A DNA stretch of 64,000 nt from Drosophila miranda (GCF_003369915.1 NC_046675.1:9982001-10046000), one strand, 5' to 3'. Counted from the stretch's first letter, positions 49,217-62,211 are shown. Notes: generated by a model from the sequence alone, not told the origin. A program made the numbers and translations.

Positions 49217-52200
49217 ATGACAAATGATCCGGACCTCGATGACTGTGCATTTCTCTCAGGTAAGCTCCTACACTAGGGTACAGTCCCGTCGTCCCCCGCG
49301 ACAGCAATTGCAATTGCAACCATTTCCATTAAATGAATATTTAAGTAATCCCACACCCACTCTGTGGCTAGTACTTATTCAGTTTTTTTTAATTACATTT
49401 CCACAGGTGGCGAATCGAGTGGAGGCCGCCAGACGCGCACCGGAGTCGCCGTCTGCTCGCAGCGTCGGGCTCTCCTGGTGGCTGGGATCGTGCTCGGCTC
49501 CCTACTCCTGACGGCCATCATCATTGCCTACGCCGGACCGTCGAACGGTAGGTTGAGCCAGGTCCATATTTACCCTTGCGCCTCCCACACCCCCCACACC
49601 CCACATCGCATTTCTTTGCCTTTGTTCCTTGCCTATTTTTTGTCGACCATTTTCCCTTCGTACTTATTTCCATTCCATCCGCAACAAAACAAAGGAAGGA
49701 TGGGGTTTATCCTCGTTGCCGTTGCTCGATTATCCCCATTTTTTTGTATCTACTGTGCGCCAACGGATATGTAGTCGATTGCAAGGGGAGAGCTTTTCTG
49801 AATACAAAGAAAGAAAGAATTACGAAAATTTTGACAGTTCTGATGGGGGAAATGTAATTGAAAGAGCTCTAGTGGAAGCTCCTGTATAGCTCTGCAAATA
49901 TGAAAAAAGAGATAGAAAAGGTGACTATAATAAAAGATTACAGAGGATGATTTTCACAAAGGTGAAAGAGTCGACAAGGAAAAAATGTCACAATTTAATT
50001 TATTTTTCAACTTTATGTCAGAAAAGGTCCTGTGTACAACTTCTTTTATAAAACATACTTCTGGGAAAGAGGAATAAAAAAAACCTATATGACCTATACA
50101 GGAAAAGTCCTCCTTATTATTACAAAAATAGTTCCATTAAAGACCTCGAGAATAAAAGAGAAGCTCTCATAGAAGAACATACAAAAATCGATTAGGGAGC
50201 TAAGGGAGTAAAGGGACACCGCAGACCTTGGCTGAACTCTACCTTCTATAGATATCGATTAAGTAATGCCAGCAACAAACCCATAAAACTTTCTTCTGTT
50301 CGAACGGTGGCTCCATAAAAGAGCTGCGGCATCATAAATCTCTATAAATGGTAATTGAATTCCGTTCGTAGTGGCGGTCACTGCGGACCATAAAGCAGCC
50401 ATCCAATCAACTCCAGGGCCCTCGCCCTTGCCTCTTTTGGTGGCATGTAATATGCTTTTAACCATATTAAGTGGGGGCCAAGGCGGAATACATTTCATTC
50501 CGGGTATAAATAGACAGGGCTTTACCTCTGGCAGTAACTCTCGTGGTGGTGCATCGTATGACGACCTAAGTTACAGCGCCGTAGGCCTCGACCTGCATCT
50601 GTGGTGTGGTGTCGTTCCGGATTCAATTGCAGAATTATGCAAAGTGCAAACACATGCAAACTTTCTGTTGCATACTTAATAGGGCATCGGGGGCTAATTG
50701 CATTACCCCACGGGTCGGGCCTGGGGCTGTGGATGCATGCACGTGTGGGGGTTGTGTAAACAGACATATGTCCGGGTTAAAAGCCAGGTCCAACCCTTTT
50801 CGAACTCAATTATCAATCAACATGTCCCCCAGTACGTGCAAATTATCTTTCGCTTCCTCCGCTACAATTAGAGTATTGATATTTCTCTTCCTGTACATCT
50901 CTATACAATACCTCATCTATACAGTATATATACTCGTATCTACTATATCTCTGTTGCTTTCTGTTTTTTGTTTCCTTTCATTCTTTCCCATTTGACGTTT
51001 CTGTTTCCGTTTCTCCTCCTCCGTTTCCGTATACGAAACGGCTCTTGAATATATCGTATACATATGAATATTTGAACAAAAAAATATGAAATATTTCTCT
51101 TAAATGCTTGTTTGATTGATTGGTTGAAATGTGAGTAACAATTATGCCAAATAACCGAATACTTCTAAACTGGTAATTAATCAAGACATTCTATATAACC
51201 CTTTTCGGCATGTTGATGTCATTGATCATCTGTTGGTTCCTTACCTACTATCTGTTCTGTTCTGTTCTTAAACTATTATTGTCTTAGTTTTTTAAGTAAT
51301 TTATGTATGTACGTATGGTCTCTAGATGATCTTTACATTAGATGGAATCGTCCTAGAAAAGATGAGGACATTAAACATTGTACATACTCTACATCTCTCT
51401 TCATAGTCATCGAACATAAGTAGTTTATGTTTCTAACATGTCATATAAAGTGGGGGAATTCATTAAACAACCATAAAAAAACAGGGAAAATAATATTATA
51501 GAATTATTAGTAATTAAAGTATAAAATAGAATTAAGAACGGAATACAAAACGACTGGAATTTTCCATTATTTGTATATACGTGTGGTATGTTTTATAGAA
51601 TTATTAGTAATTAAAGTATAAAATAGAATTAAGAACGGAATACAAAACGACTGGAATTTTCCATTATTTGTATATACGTGTGGTATGTTTTTCCTTTACC
51701 TTTTGAGGAAATATACATAAGCACTTCCATTCCTCCATTTTGAATAGCGAAACTTTATAATTATTATATTTTTTGAGAATGAGAACATACCGAACAATCC
51801 TACTTTTACGCAGCAATATCCGCACTGCGAACCACGTCTCAAAGTTTTGGGAAATCCTTCCCGGCTCTTTTTATGGACTCCATGTTCACCATTCAGCGAC
51901 CCGACTCCACTAACGATTTTCGTGCCCCAACTAAGAAGTTGGTACCTGTTGAATATATTAAAAATATCTCTCTATTTTTTAAAATAGATTTGGATCGTCG
52001 TCGTCGCCTGAAATTGTATTTTGTTATCTGGGATATACATTTGTATCTGTAAAAATAAAATTTCACTCGAGGACGATGATATTTTTGCGTGGAAACTATT
52101 TGTTCCATACAGAACAGACTTTAAGAACACTAAAAGATGTTAGAAATAGAAATATCATTAATTCTAAGCTTTCGTGCCCATAAACCCTTCAAAAATGACC

Positions 52201-55200
52201 CCATATATCCCCATATACATGTATCTGGTTATATTATATGATGGAATTAATTTTTGTATTAAATACAAATTACTTTAGTTTATTTTGAGCTTCGTATGAA
52301 TATTATTACCTCTGTTCGTGTTGTAGATTTTTATAATGATTTTCTTATGATTGATACCAATTGTCAATGGTTAGATTCATTAGTTTTCCCAATCATGCAA
52401 GCATTCAACTGGTGTTTGAATCGAGATTCATCGTGCTCCTCTCATTGTCCACTGAAGATTCGATCGGATTCGAAGCCCCCATATTTCGCGACATTCAGCC
52501 AGAAAGAAACTCCATTTGTGACACCCCAAACTTGAGTTTTGTTCTACCCCTTAGATGTGCTAATGACTTGAAACGAATCCAATTATATAACTGATTTACT
52601 GCTAGCTTTTCTTTGATCCCCCCTAGATGATTTTTCCCCCTTTTAACCCCTCTCTCTCTCTCTCTATCTCTCTGTTGATTGTGTATAATGCAATTTGCTT
52701 TAAGATACTTAGCCACGATTCCCCCAAAACGAATTCCCCGAATCGGAGATGAGAAAGATGATTTATCGAGGACCCGTAATGATTTTTCTCTTTGGCTATC
52801 CTTTTGCAGACTGCTCCTGCGGGACGAAAACCGTGTCCGGCTATGAAACGGATGAAGAGAACAACACCCAGCCCTTCAATCCGATTGCCACCAACGGGGA
52901 ACCCTTCCCCTGGCTCGAGAAGATGCTGCCCACCAGTGCCCGACCCCTCAGGTACATGGTCACCATTCATCCCAATCTGACGACGTTGGACGTCAAAGGT
53001 GAGAGTCGAGAGTGCAATTTTGCCCTGATTATAATTCGATTGTCTGACATTCATTCCGCCTCCTCTCGATTTCCAGGACAAGTCACCATCGATTTGCACA
53101 TTGAGAAGGAGACCAATTTCATTGTCCTGCACATCCAGGACCTCAACGTCACCGAGAAGGTAAGCAAAGCAAAGCAAAGCAATCCAATTAAGCCAATTAG
53201 CATCCGATTCGCGATTTAAGTGCATCCATTGATTGCTTTTATTTTCCTTCCATTTGCCATTGCAGGCCATTGTGACCCCTGGACCGAAGGGATACGCCCT
53301 GAAGATTGTCAAGGTGCTGGAGTTTCCGCCCCGCCAGCAGCTCTACATCGAGGTGAAGGAGAAGCTCAAGAAGAAGTCCAATTACACCTTGAACCTCCGC
53401 TGGTACTCAAAACTGAATCCCGAACCGGAGGGCTTTTATGTGGACCAGTACGAGAGCTCCAATGGTGTGGAAAGGTACGGCTATTGATAGTACTTTGTCT
53501 GTCTGAATCCCAAGGGGGATATCACTTTTGCGAGTTTCGGGCCGTTACACTCCCGAAAACATTTGTCTATAGCTCTTACAGCTAAAGAGATATCACTATA
53601 AAATTTGGCGTACACATAAATATAGATACTATCTACGCATCAACAACTTTTCAGCATATTCAGATAGTTTTAGAGATAGGAAAACTATTAAAGTTCATGG
53701 AATTTTCATCAGTAATGGCCATAACATTATTTCTACCTTGTCAGAGTATTTTTTCGATGCCATAGGATAGAATAGCAGCAGATTTCTTACAGTTCGAGTC
53801 CATATTTATCGCTTTTTTTTACAGATTACTGGCTGCCACTGTCTTCCGACCGAATGGAGCACGACGGGCCTTCCCCTGCTTCGATGAGCCGCATGTGAGG
53901 GCCCCCTTCCGCATATCCGTGTTCCGCGATCGCTTCCACATCGGTCTCTCCAACTCCATTGTGCACACCACCGAAGATGTGGGCTTCTATATGGGCACGG
54001 GATTAGTGAGTTTCCAAAAAGATATACTAATAACCTGTGGAAAATAACTGTTTGATATTTTCCTGCAGCTTCGGGATGACTTCATTGAGACTCCTGCCTT
54101 GCCCGCTGATGCCGTGGCTTGGGTGGTGAGCGACTTCCAGCGTGAATCCCTGCAGCCCTCGGCCGCCTACATACCCACCACAGCGGCTCCCTACAGCACG
54201 GGGGCCGGTGGCAAGAAGTCCGCACAGTTGAACAACTACACGCAGCTTAAGAGCAAGAACCCGCCCGTCCGCAACATCACTGCCCTGACGCACTCGCTTA
54301 ACGTGAACCTCACGCCACGCCAGAATCTCAGCCAAATCGCAGCGGCGGCCACCACAACGACAGCCCTGCCCGTGAGCCTCAATGGGAACGGGAAGCCCAC
54401 GAATCTCACCTCCTTGTCGCAGTCGACGGGCTCCTCCATCAAGCGAGCGCCATCGTACACCTTCTATGCGCCGCGGGATCTGCTGGTGCGCTCTTCGTTT
54501 ATACTTCACACATCGCGGGATGTGCTGGAGTACCTGCAGACGTGGCTGGACATTAGCTATCCCTTGACCAAGGTGGACTTTGTGGCACTGCCCTCGCTGG
54601 ACCGAAACATGATCTCCTCGCTGGGCCTGGTCACGCTCAAGACCTCCTTCCTCACGGATCCCAGCTCCATAACTTCGGAGCAGTACCAGTTCAGTGCCCT
54701 GCGCATTGCCGAGGCCATGGTGCGGCAGTTCTTCGGCGGCATCACCTCCCGCAAGGTGCTCAAGGACGTCTGGCTGTGGGAGGGGCTCATCCAGTACCTC
54801 GGCATCCATGCCCTCGCCCCGCTCCAGGAGAGCTGGCCCCTGAGGGAGATGTACCTGCTGAAGATGGCCACGGCGGCACTGGACATCGACGCCATCCAGG
54901 GCTGGGACAGCATCATGAACGGCACCAGTCACGATGGCAAGAACGAGGACTTCTTTGTCCAGAAGACGGCGGCCATATTCTCGATGCTGCACACGGCCAT
55001 CGGGGAGGATCGCTTCCGCGGCTGCCTGGGCTCCTTCCTCAAGGTGAACCGCTTCAAGACCGCCGAACCGACGGATCTCTGGACCATCTGCACCAAAAAG
55101 GCCAACGGCTCGAAGAACATCAAGGACATGATGACCCTGTGGACCCACCAGCCCGGCTTCCCCCTTCTCACCGTCACGAAAATGGGCAACAGCGTCTCCA

Positions 55201-57241
55201 TATCACAGCGCCCCTTCCGGCCCGCCGACTTTCTAGCCATTCACGACGACTCCTACGACGGCAACAACTACAACAAGACCTCCCTGAATGCCACCGACAT
55301 GCCCAGCACAGTGCCCCCCACGCCCCAGGGCAAGCACAAGGCGGCGCCGCACATGAAATGGATCTTCCCCGTCACCTATGTGACGGACATCAACAACGTC
55401 AGCGAAACCCTGTGGATGCAGAATGTGGATAGTAAGTTGTGGTTTTTTTATGGCTAGATATTGACCTGTTCTAGAAACCTGCATAGCTCCGGAGTAAATG
55501 AGTGCTTCTTTATTGATTCTGGGATCCCATGTTTCAGTGATTCAAAGTATATCTGTGGATCCATTTAGACCTCTAATCTGTGTCATATATATGCTAATTT
55601 TAATCGATTTTATACATTTTGGACATTTTTTCATTGTAAAACCCTTCATCTGTCTAAGCTCAAAGATATCTGAGGCTTTTAATCAAGTTGATCAAGTTTT
55701 TATCGGAATTTTTAGCAAAGCACAGCAATCCCGTTTGTTCGGCCTTTTGTTCTCTCATTAAACCCATAAATTTCAAAGACAGTGCAATATAGAACCAATA
55801 GGATATAAACCTTTCCAGAAATCACTTTGATATAATCTCCTGTATATACAACAACTCTTATAAACTCTTTCAGAGTTTTTCCACGACTATTTCCTTTCCT
55901 ATAACTTGAAAATATCACTAATTCTCGAACCTTTTTCCACAGTAAACTTCAATGTGCCGGAGAACGTCAAGTGGATCAAGGTGAATGCCATACAAAATGG
56001 TTACTATCGCGTAGTCTACAACGACGACAACTGGGCAAATCTCATCGAAGAACTATCCAACAATCCCAACAGATTCAGCAGCGAGGTAAGTCCAATAATC
56101 CTCCCACCGAAAGACCATCATTGATAGATCATTTTCCCCCCTCAGGATCGCTTGGGCCTGCTGTCCGATGCCTTCACGCTGTGCCATGCCAATCTGCTGC
56201 CCTGCGAGATCACCATGAACATGATCCAGTATCTGCCCAGCGAAACGAACTACGGACCCATGGCCCTGGCTCTGAGGCATTTGGAGAAGTGGCGGCGGAT
56301 ACTCAAGTACTCTGAGTGCTTCCTGATGCTCAGTGAATTCATCAAGATGAAGATCTCTACGGTTATGGAGAAGGTGGGCTGGACGGATGAGGGCGATGTG
56401 GCTGCCAGGTGAAAGCAACATTCTATTAATTCCCCAAAAAAGATCTCTGATCGATTACTTTTGGCTTACAGATTGATGCGACCAGAAGTTTTGCTGGCAT
56501 CGGTGCTGTGGGAGGATATTGATAGCATAACCAAGGCCAAGAACATGTTGAATCAGTATCTGTACTATAATGGATCGGCCATAGCGCCCAATCTGAGAGA
56601 GGTAAGTGGTTCTTAGAGTCCAGCCGGATTAGAGCTAACAAATTGCATTCATTTTTTAGGTGGTCTACACGGGTTCCATTCTCTCCGGGGAGTATATATA
56701 TTGGCAGCATTGCTGGGAGCGATTCGTTACCCTCCAGCGGACCTCCGAGACATTTGTCGAGCGAATGCAACTGCTGCGTGCTTTGGGCAGGACCAAGGAT
56801 GCCTGGCTGCAGAACCGGCTGCTGTCGCACGTGACCATGCTGCCCACAGAGGAGGTGGTACAGGTGCTCAAGGCAATTGCTGGCACGCCCACAGGTGGGG
56901 CCATGGCCTGTCGCTTCCTGCAGGCCAAGTGGTTCGAGCTCGAGAAGCGCCTGGGACCGGGAACGATCAGCTTTGCCAAGGTGATCTCGGCCATCACCCA
57001 ATACGGAGCCACAAAATTCGATTACGATGAGGTATGGCATCTCTATAGATCTCTGAAATCGTTACTGATTATGTTCTTTTCTCAGCTTAAATCGCTGGTA
57101 CATCGCTTTGGCAGGGGCCAGGGCATGGCCGTGCTGAACATGACCCTCAGCAGTGTGGCCTCCAATGTCGAGTGGGTGGCCCGCTCCCAGACGTCGCTCT
57201 ACAAGTGGGTGGAGAGCAACCTGCACTCGCACCGCCGATAA
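49217..57241 (+). CDS. M1 aminopeptidase-like type II membrane protein, catalytic residues lost
   Basis: Exons 49217-49259, 49407-49547, 52810-52998, 53077-53159, 53266-53474, 53825-54005, 54069-55431, 55943-56085, 56146-56408, 56472-56601, 56660-57031 and 57086-57241 give 1090 aa. A membrane segment at residues 36-57 (ALLVAGIVLGSLLLTAIII) behind a basic RR predicts a type II protein with a large extracellular domain and many N-glycosylation sites. M1 landmarks are clear: PRRAFPCFDEPHVRAPF-type block, AWVVSDF, the zinc-site helix, WLWEG, the GEDRF region and an ERAP1_C-like C-terminal half (NGYYRVVYNDDNW). The zinc motif HEXXH is EAMVR at residues 497-501, though the third ligand Glu is kept as E520 at the right spacing; GAMEN is RNMIS (461-465), and the catalytic Tyr position is Val. 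It should therefore be inactive, perhaps a binding or scaffold protein. A low-complexity insert (about residues 320-410) splits the catalytic domain. I recall the fly gene as CG4467; no symbol is given. Confidence 0.92.
51497..51690. repeat. Two-copy perfect tandem duplication, 97-bp unit
   Basis: The 97-base unit starting TATAGAATTATTAG and ending GGTATGTTT occurs at 51497-51593 and again at 51594-51690 with no difference that I can see. It lies in intron 2 of the aminopeptidase-like gene. Perfect identity points to a very recent duplication or an assembly artefact. Confidence 0.9.
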
Positions 57242-60200
57242 AGGACAGAGGAACCCCCAGGAAGAACTTCACTTCTTCTCACTCATTTGTAATTATGTTC
57301 CTCTCAGACAGACAGACGGACAGACAAACAGACAGACAGACGGAAGATCTTCAGTGGATTTTGATTTCGCCGCGTAAACTATGGATCTATAATCTATACC
57401 ATATCATTGCCAATCTCCTTGGTTCTCTACTCTCAACTCAAACACACACACTTTAATTTTAGACACCCCTTGAAACGAACTCAAATGTAAATTACGATCG
57501 ATCAGAGGATCGGGAAGTTCTTATACGAGTATAGTTCTTATATGTGTACTATATATATATCTATTCCAATTGAGAAAACAGAAACATTTTCTATATCTAC
57601 AACTGAACATAAGGATCTATCTATATATGTACTATATATTGTATATGTATGTATATTTTACAAACCGACAAAACATATTTAGAGCAATGTGGGATAAATG
57701 TAGTTCGTAAGCAGAAGAAACAAAAACAAAAGAAAACCAAAGCATATTTTTTCAGAAAAACTTAAAGAAAACAAGCCCATGATCAACTAAGGATTGCATT
57801 CTATATATGACAAAAAAAAACAAACAACAACACTGTATAGCCTATATTGTATGTTAGTATTAGTGACCAGCGTGAATGTGTATTTGTGTGTGCATCAGTG
57901 CGTGTGTGTGTGTATATTGAAATATCACAAAAATCTTCCTTTTTGTCCAATCGAAATTAATTTATTTAATATTTAATAATTATCTAACAGAAGAAAGCCT
58001 GCCTGACACTGAAAAATGATCTTAAATCGGTTATAAAAGAAAGAGGGGGCCTCGCATAGAGTTCGCATAGGGGGCCTCGCAGCAGGAGTTACAAGAAGCT
58101 ACAACTTATAGAACCCCAAAGGGATATTTCAACAGATATAATCAACTAATTTTTGATTCTTTGACAGACTTCTAAGAGTATTCTTCTACACGATGTAAAC
58201 TTAAAGAACCCACAAAGAATTCTTGAAAAGTTTCAACAGAATAGAAGGATAGTACTTCTAATCCTTCTTTAGTTGAACAACAATCGATATACAATTCTTT
58301 ACAGATTTCTATGAAATTTCATTCCTGAAATACGTTGAGATCAGATCACTGTTAAAGGAGGAGTTACACGAATAATTTTCAAATAACTTACATATATATT
58401 AAATATTAAAGATTTTTATCTTGTCATTTATATGTAATTCTGCACAGATTTCTACCAGATTTCATCCCTTAAAACCGATGTTAACCGATCACTGCTAACA
58501 ATCGATAAAAGGTAATATGCTAGCATTATTAATTGCGATAAATTAGCACATTTATCATTATCAAAAACAGGAACGACCCCAATCAGAATTGGCTGACATC
58601 AAGATAACAACTCAGAGCAAGTTTATAAATACAATGGGGGGTATGCATATACTTCACAGAAACTTGCAAAGAGATGAGAAACAAACAAGATATCGAGTGG
58701 ACAGGCTTTTAAATAGACCCATCCGCCTTTCAGCCCCATCTGAGATATTGGTTAACATTATCATATATATAGTTAACAAAGATGACAACAGAGTCTCCTA
58801 ATGAGGTCTGTTCTAGTGATGTTCGTATCGTTAAGAAACATTCCTTAGTAATCAATATTGCTTGCCAATACCATATAGCTGCCATGGAAACACAAGTCTT
58901 AAAGATACTCAACGTACTATACATGATTATGCCAAATTAGATCAAAATCGGTTAACATATAGCACTCACAAGTAGCAAACACGATTGTAAGTTCATTTGA
59001 AGCTCGTTCTGGTGTGTCAGGCAGGCAACAAAAAACCAAAAACAGAATACAGATTACAAAAGATACCATATAAAGAAGCCCATGCTGTAGTTTTGATAGA
59101 ACCCTTAACCATATAGAGCCTATGGAAGTAGCAACCAAAATTCGACACTCTTTATTTACGCACTCGCATAAGACAACCAAAAAAAGGATAACCAAAACAG
59201 ATTACGTTCTGAGACTACGATTTATGCTTTAATTTGAGCAGTTTTACCGTTTAATGATAGATATCGTGGCTTATCACTCGAGTGGTTAGCCCTACAGATA
59301 GTATTTTTGGATGGTGTTCAAGCGATGTTTGTGTAAACTTGGGAAACCCGTCGTGGACTTCTGGTCGCGCTTGTCTTATGGGGGCCGATGGCATGCCGGT
59401 TTTTGCGTGTTTGAATACGAGTACGAAAATGTCTTGCCATTGGCAGCCAGCTCCGATAAGAGTGGAGGCCCATTTGTGTCGAGAGATTAGCTTTTGCGAG
59501 TAGCTACAGAGGCGTAGATAAGGAGAGACCTTCGGAGGGGTATACCTATAGAGAAGCTTCAAGAGCGATGGTAGAGAAAGAAGATCAAACCCCCTTTCAA
59601 CGCCACCTGAGAAACGAGTATACCCATTTCTCAATCGTCAATCTATTCGCTCACTATTGACAAACGTGCCCAACGTTTGGGCATTGTTGTTAGGCAGAGA
59701 GGTAGAAAACCTTCAACACCATTTTTAGTATGCTAATTTGAGATCTCTGATTTCGTTTTTGATTTTGTCGGAGGAGAAGACTTGTCTTTTGGGAAACGAT
59801 ATGCTTGGCTTTAGATACACTTAAGACTAACTCAATGATACTCGTACTCGTACATTGTACACGTACATCGTATATTCTTGCAACAAAGTCAATCTGCTCA
59901 GATACCAGAATATAGTATATATACAGAAAACAGAGAGAGAGACAAACCACAAGCAACTTTATTAGCTAACGACAGAAACAACAGAAATAAATAACTAAAA
60001 ACAAGTTTTTGGAGCGATTTTACGGATTTTCGACAAATGTATAAACCAAACAAGAAACCGAAAAAGAAAACGAAAAAAAATTAGAAAAATGAAAAATGAA
60101 AACAAACCCAAAATAGAAGAACACACACATACACAAATTGGGAAGATACACCCAGAGGGGGAAGAGGTTTAGAAAGTTTTACGAGTCACAAGAAGAATTT

Positions 60201-60903
60201 CATTTGATTTTGGTTCCATTCCATCTTTGAATTTGAGTTTCCTTACTTTTTCAACCAATTTCATCATCTAATTGTATTGTATAATGCATATCCGTCCACA
60301 GATTTGATTGATATTACACATTTGGTTCATCAAAATGATATCACACACACAGAGAACCTCCCCCACAGACACAGACCCATGTCCCGTCCACCAGCCCTTT
60401 TCTCGAATATCCTACCCCCCCAAAAAAAAGCTTTGTCTTGGAGTTGAACAAGAAATGGCCTTTACTATAATTTCCTTAAGCGAAAAAACGAATACGAATT
60501 CTAGTTAATTTTATTAGATGAAATTTATTTGCAAAGATCGTAATGCATTGGCTATCAGGTTTTATAAGGAAATTTGTGTAGGGAAGGAAGGGAAAGAGTA
60601 GAGTATTGTATCTAGGAGGGGAATGAAAGCAGGCAGAGAAACTCTAAAGACGTAAATCTAATTGTATGCTAAATGATATATACACATCTATATATAAATA
60701 TATATATATTTACATAATGTATTTTAAGTCAAATGGGAATATTAATAAAAGCGATAACTAATCTGTAATAAAAACAAAAACCTTCACAGCTCGTTTCATT
60801 CAATTCGAAAATGGTTAGTATCCTTCCTGTTTTATTATTTCGTTGAACAATACGAAAAATACCTTCAATAGCATATCATTTTTATGGCCCAATCATGTAT
60901 CCA
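57242..60903 (+). other. 3' UTR of the aminopeptidase-like gene and AT-rich spacer
   Basis: A CAGA-type repeat at 57305-57343 follows the stop. AATAAA-type signals are seen near 59988 and 60746/60766, and none is close to the stop, so the 3' UTR is either long or uses a variant signal. A locally GC-richer block at 59280-59620 is open on both strands but shows no family I recognise. Confidence 0.5.
57305..57343. repeat. (CAGA)n microsatellite, imperfect
   Basis: Tetranucleotide CAGA/GACA repeat with a few substitutions, in the 3' UTR of the aminopeptidase-like gene. Confidence 0.85.
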
Positions 60904-61131
60904 TTATATTTTATGGTTTAAATTGCTTTGCACCCCCGATGCCATTGTTTTCTCCAATGTTCTGTCAATATTTTGTGCCACGGGGGGAAAGCCAATCAGT
61001 TCCTTAATAACTCCATAAATGTGCTTGCATGTTGATTCGGATTGCAGTAAGTGACTCCAAGGGGAGATTACCCAAGAATTCAAATGTTGAATCACTATTT
61101 CACAAAAATGTCGCTCGAATTCATTAACCAT
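60904..61131 (-). CDS. Small unidentified protein, 75 aa
   Basis: ATG at 61131 directly follows an in-frame TGA, so the start is fixed if the frame is real. The 75 residues look protein-like, with amphipathic helices (MVNEFERHFCEIVIQHLNSW, CKHIYGVIKELIGFPP, NIDRTLEKTM) and balanced composition, unlike the low-complexity shadow ORFs around it. AATAATAAAA near 60835-60825 on the same strand is a plausible poly(A) signal. I do not recognise a family, and it might be a small single-exon gene or a conserved fragment. Confidence 0.4.
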   Translation of the reverse strand: MVNEFERHFCEIVIQHLNSWVISPWSHLLQSESTCKHIYGVIKELIGFPPVAQNIDRTLEKTMASGVQSNLNHKI

Positions 61132-61713
61132 TCATATAGAACCTACGTAAAATAAATCGCTAAGTGTACGATAATGGATAGTAATCCTCATTCTGCACTT
61201 GAAATATGTATGTCAACCCTGAGTAGATTAAATTCAATTAACATAAACAGGTGAAAGCAACACTATCCCTTATCCTACTCAATACCTACCCTACCAGTGC
61301 ATATGAGAGTGTTCTGCCGCCCACGTACACGTTTATAATAGTGGTTTAAAAATATGCGTGTCGAGCCCTGTTCTACATATGCAAAAACATGGCTCAATGT
61401 CGTTTGGATTCATCGCCCCCCTTTAGCGGAAGAGATCGATTCCGCTATTAATTGCAGCCCTGCCAGGTGGTGTGGGGCAGCGGATCAATGGACAGAAAAG
61501 CTTCTGCTGACAGCACGCGCTAAGACACGCGATAACAACAACAGATTGGGGCGCCGGCAGAGCGGTCAACGCAGGCGGGGCAGCGCACTTGTCGTCTGCT
61601 CAGCGCTATCTTGCCGATTGGAGCTCTGCCTCTCTCTCTCCCTCGCGCTATCTCTCTTTAGCCGTCAGAGCGACGCAAACAGCTGAAGCAACGACGTTCG
61701 GCTGGAGCTCTTC

Positions 61714-62061
61714 AGTGTTTTTTGAAACGCCGTTCAGTGAATTACTGCATACTGTATTGTCGCTCGCCGCACACCTGATTACCGTACGCCTGCCTGCCAC
61801 TCTCTCTCTGCAACAGCTGATTACGCTCAGCATCTTCTCTTAAGTGGAGTGTTACATTCAGACCTATGACCAAGGCTCTCTTTCTCTCTTTTGATACAAA
61901 GAAACAAACAGAAGAGGAAGATAGAAACAAAAACAACAAGTGTGAGAGTGTGGCGCGCTTTTTAAAAAACTACCTACAAACTAAAAGTAAAAAAGGCTGA
62001 CAACAAAAAGTGCGAAAAAACCAACAAAATCAACAAAAGCAAAGTGTAGCTAAACCAATAG
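61714..62061 (+). promoter_or_regulatory. Candidate non-coding first exon of a gene off the right edge
   Basis: TCAGTG initiators at 61712 and 61734 precede about 330 bases of A/C-rich leader (CAACAAAATCAACAAAAGC-like, typical of Drosophila 5' UTRs) that ends with the donor ATAG|GTAAAT at 62062. No ATG-started long frame runs through it, so it is most likely 5' UTR. The gene itself is outside the window. Confidence 0.5.
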
Positions 62062-62211
62062 GTAAATGAGAATTAAGTAAAAAGTGTGTTTAAAAAAAAT
62101 AGAGGAGACTAATTACAATAACAATTAATTCATTTCAAGTTGAAAAGGGGAACAACAATTGCGTCGTTAAAGCTGTTTCTCCCTCTGCTGCTGCTACTGT
62201 ATCTGGTGTTC

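Noticed and set aside
54027..55148. 373-codon minus-strand ORF
   Set aside because: It is antisense to the large coding exon of the aminopeptidase-like gene and arises from its GC-rich third positions; no protein family resemblance.
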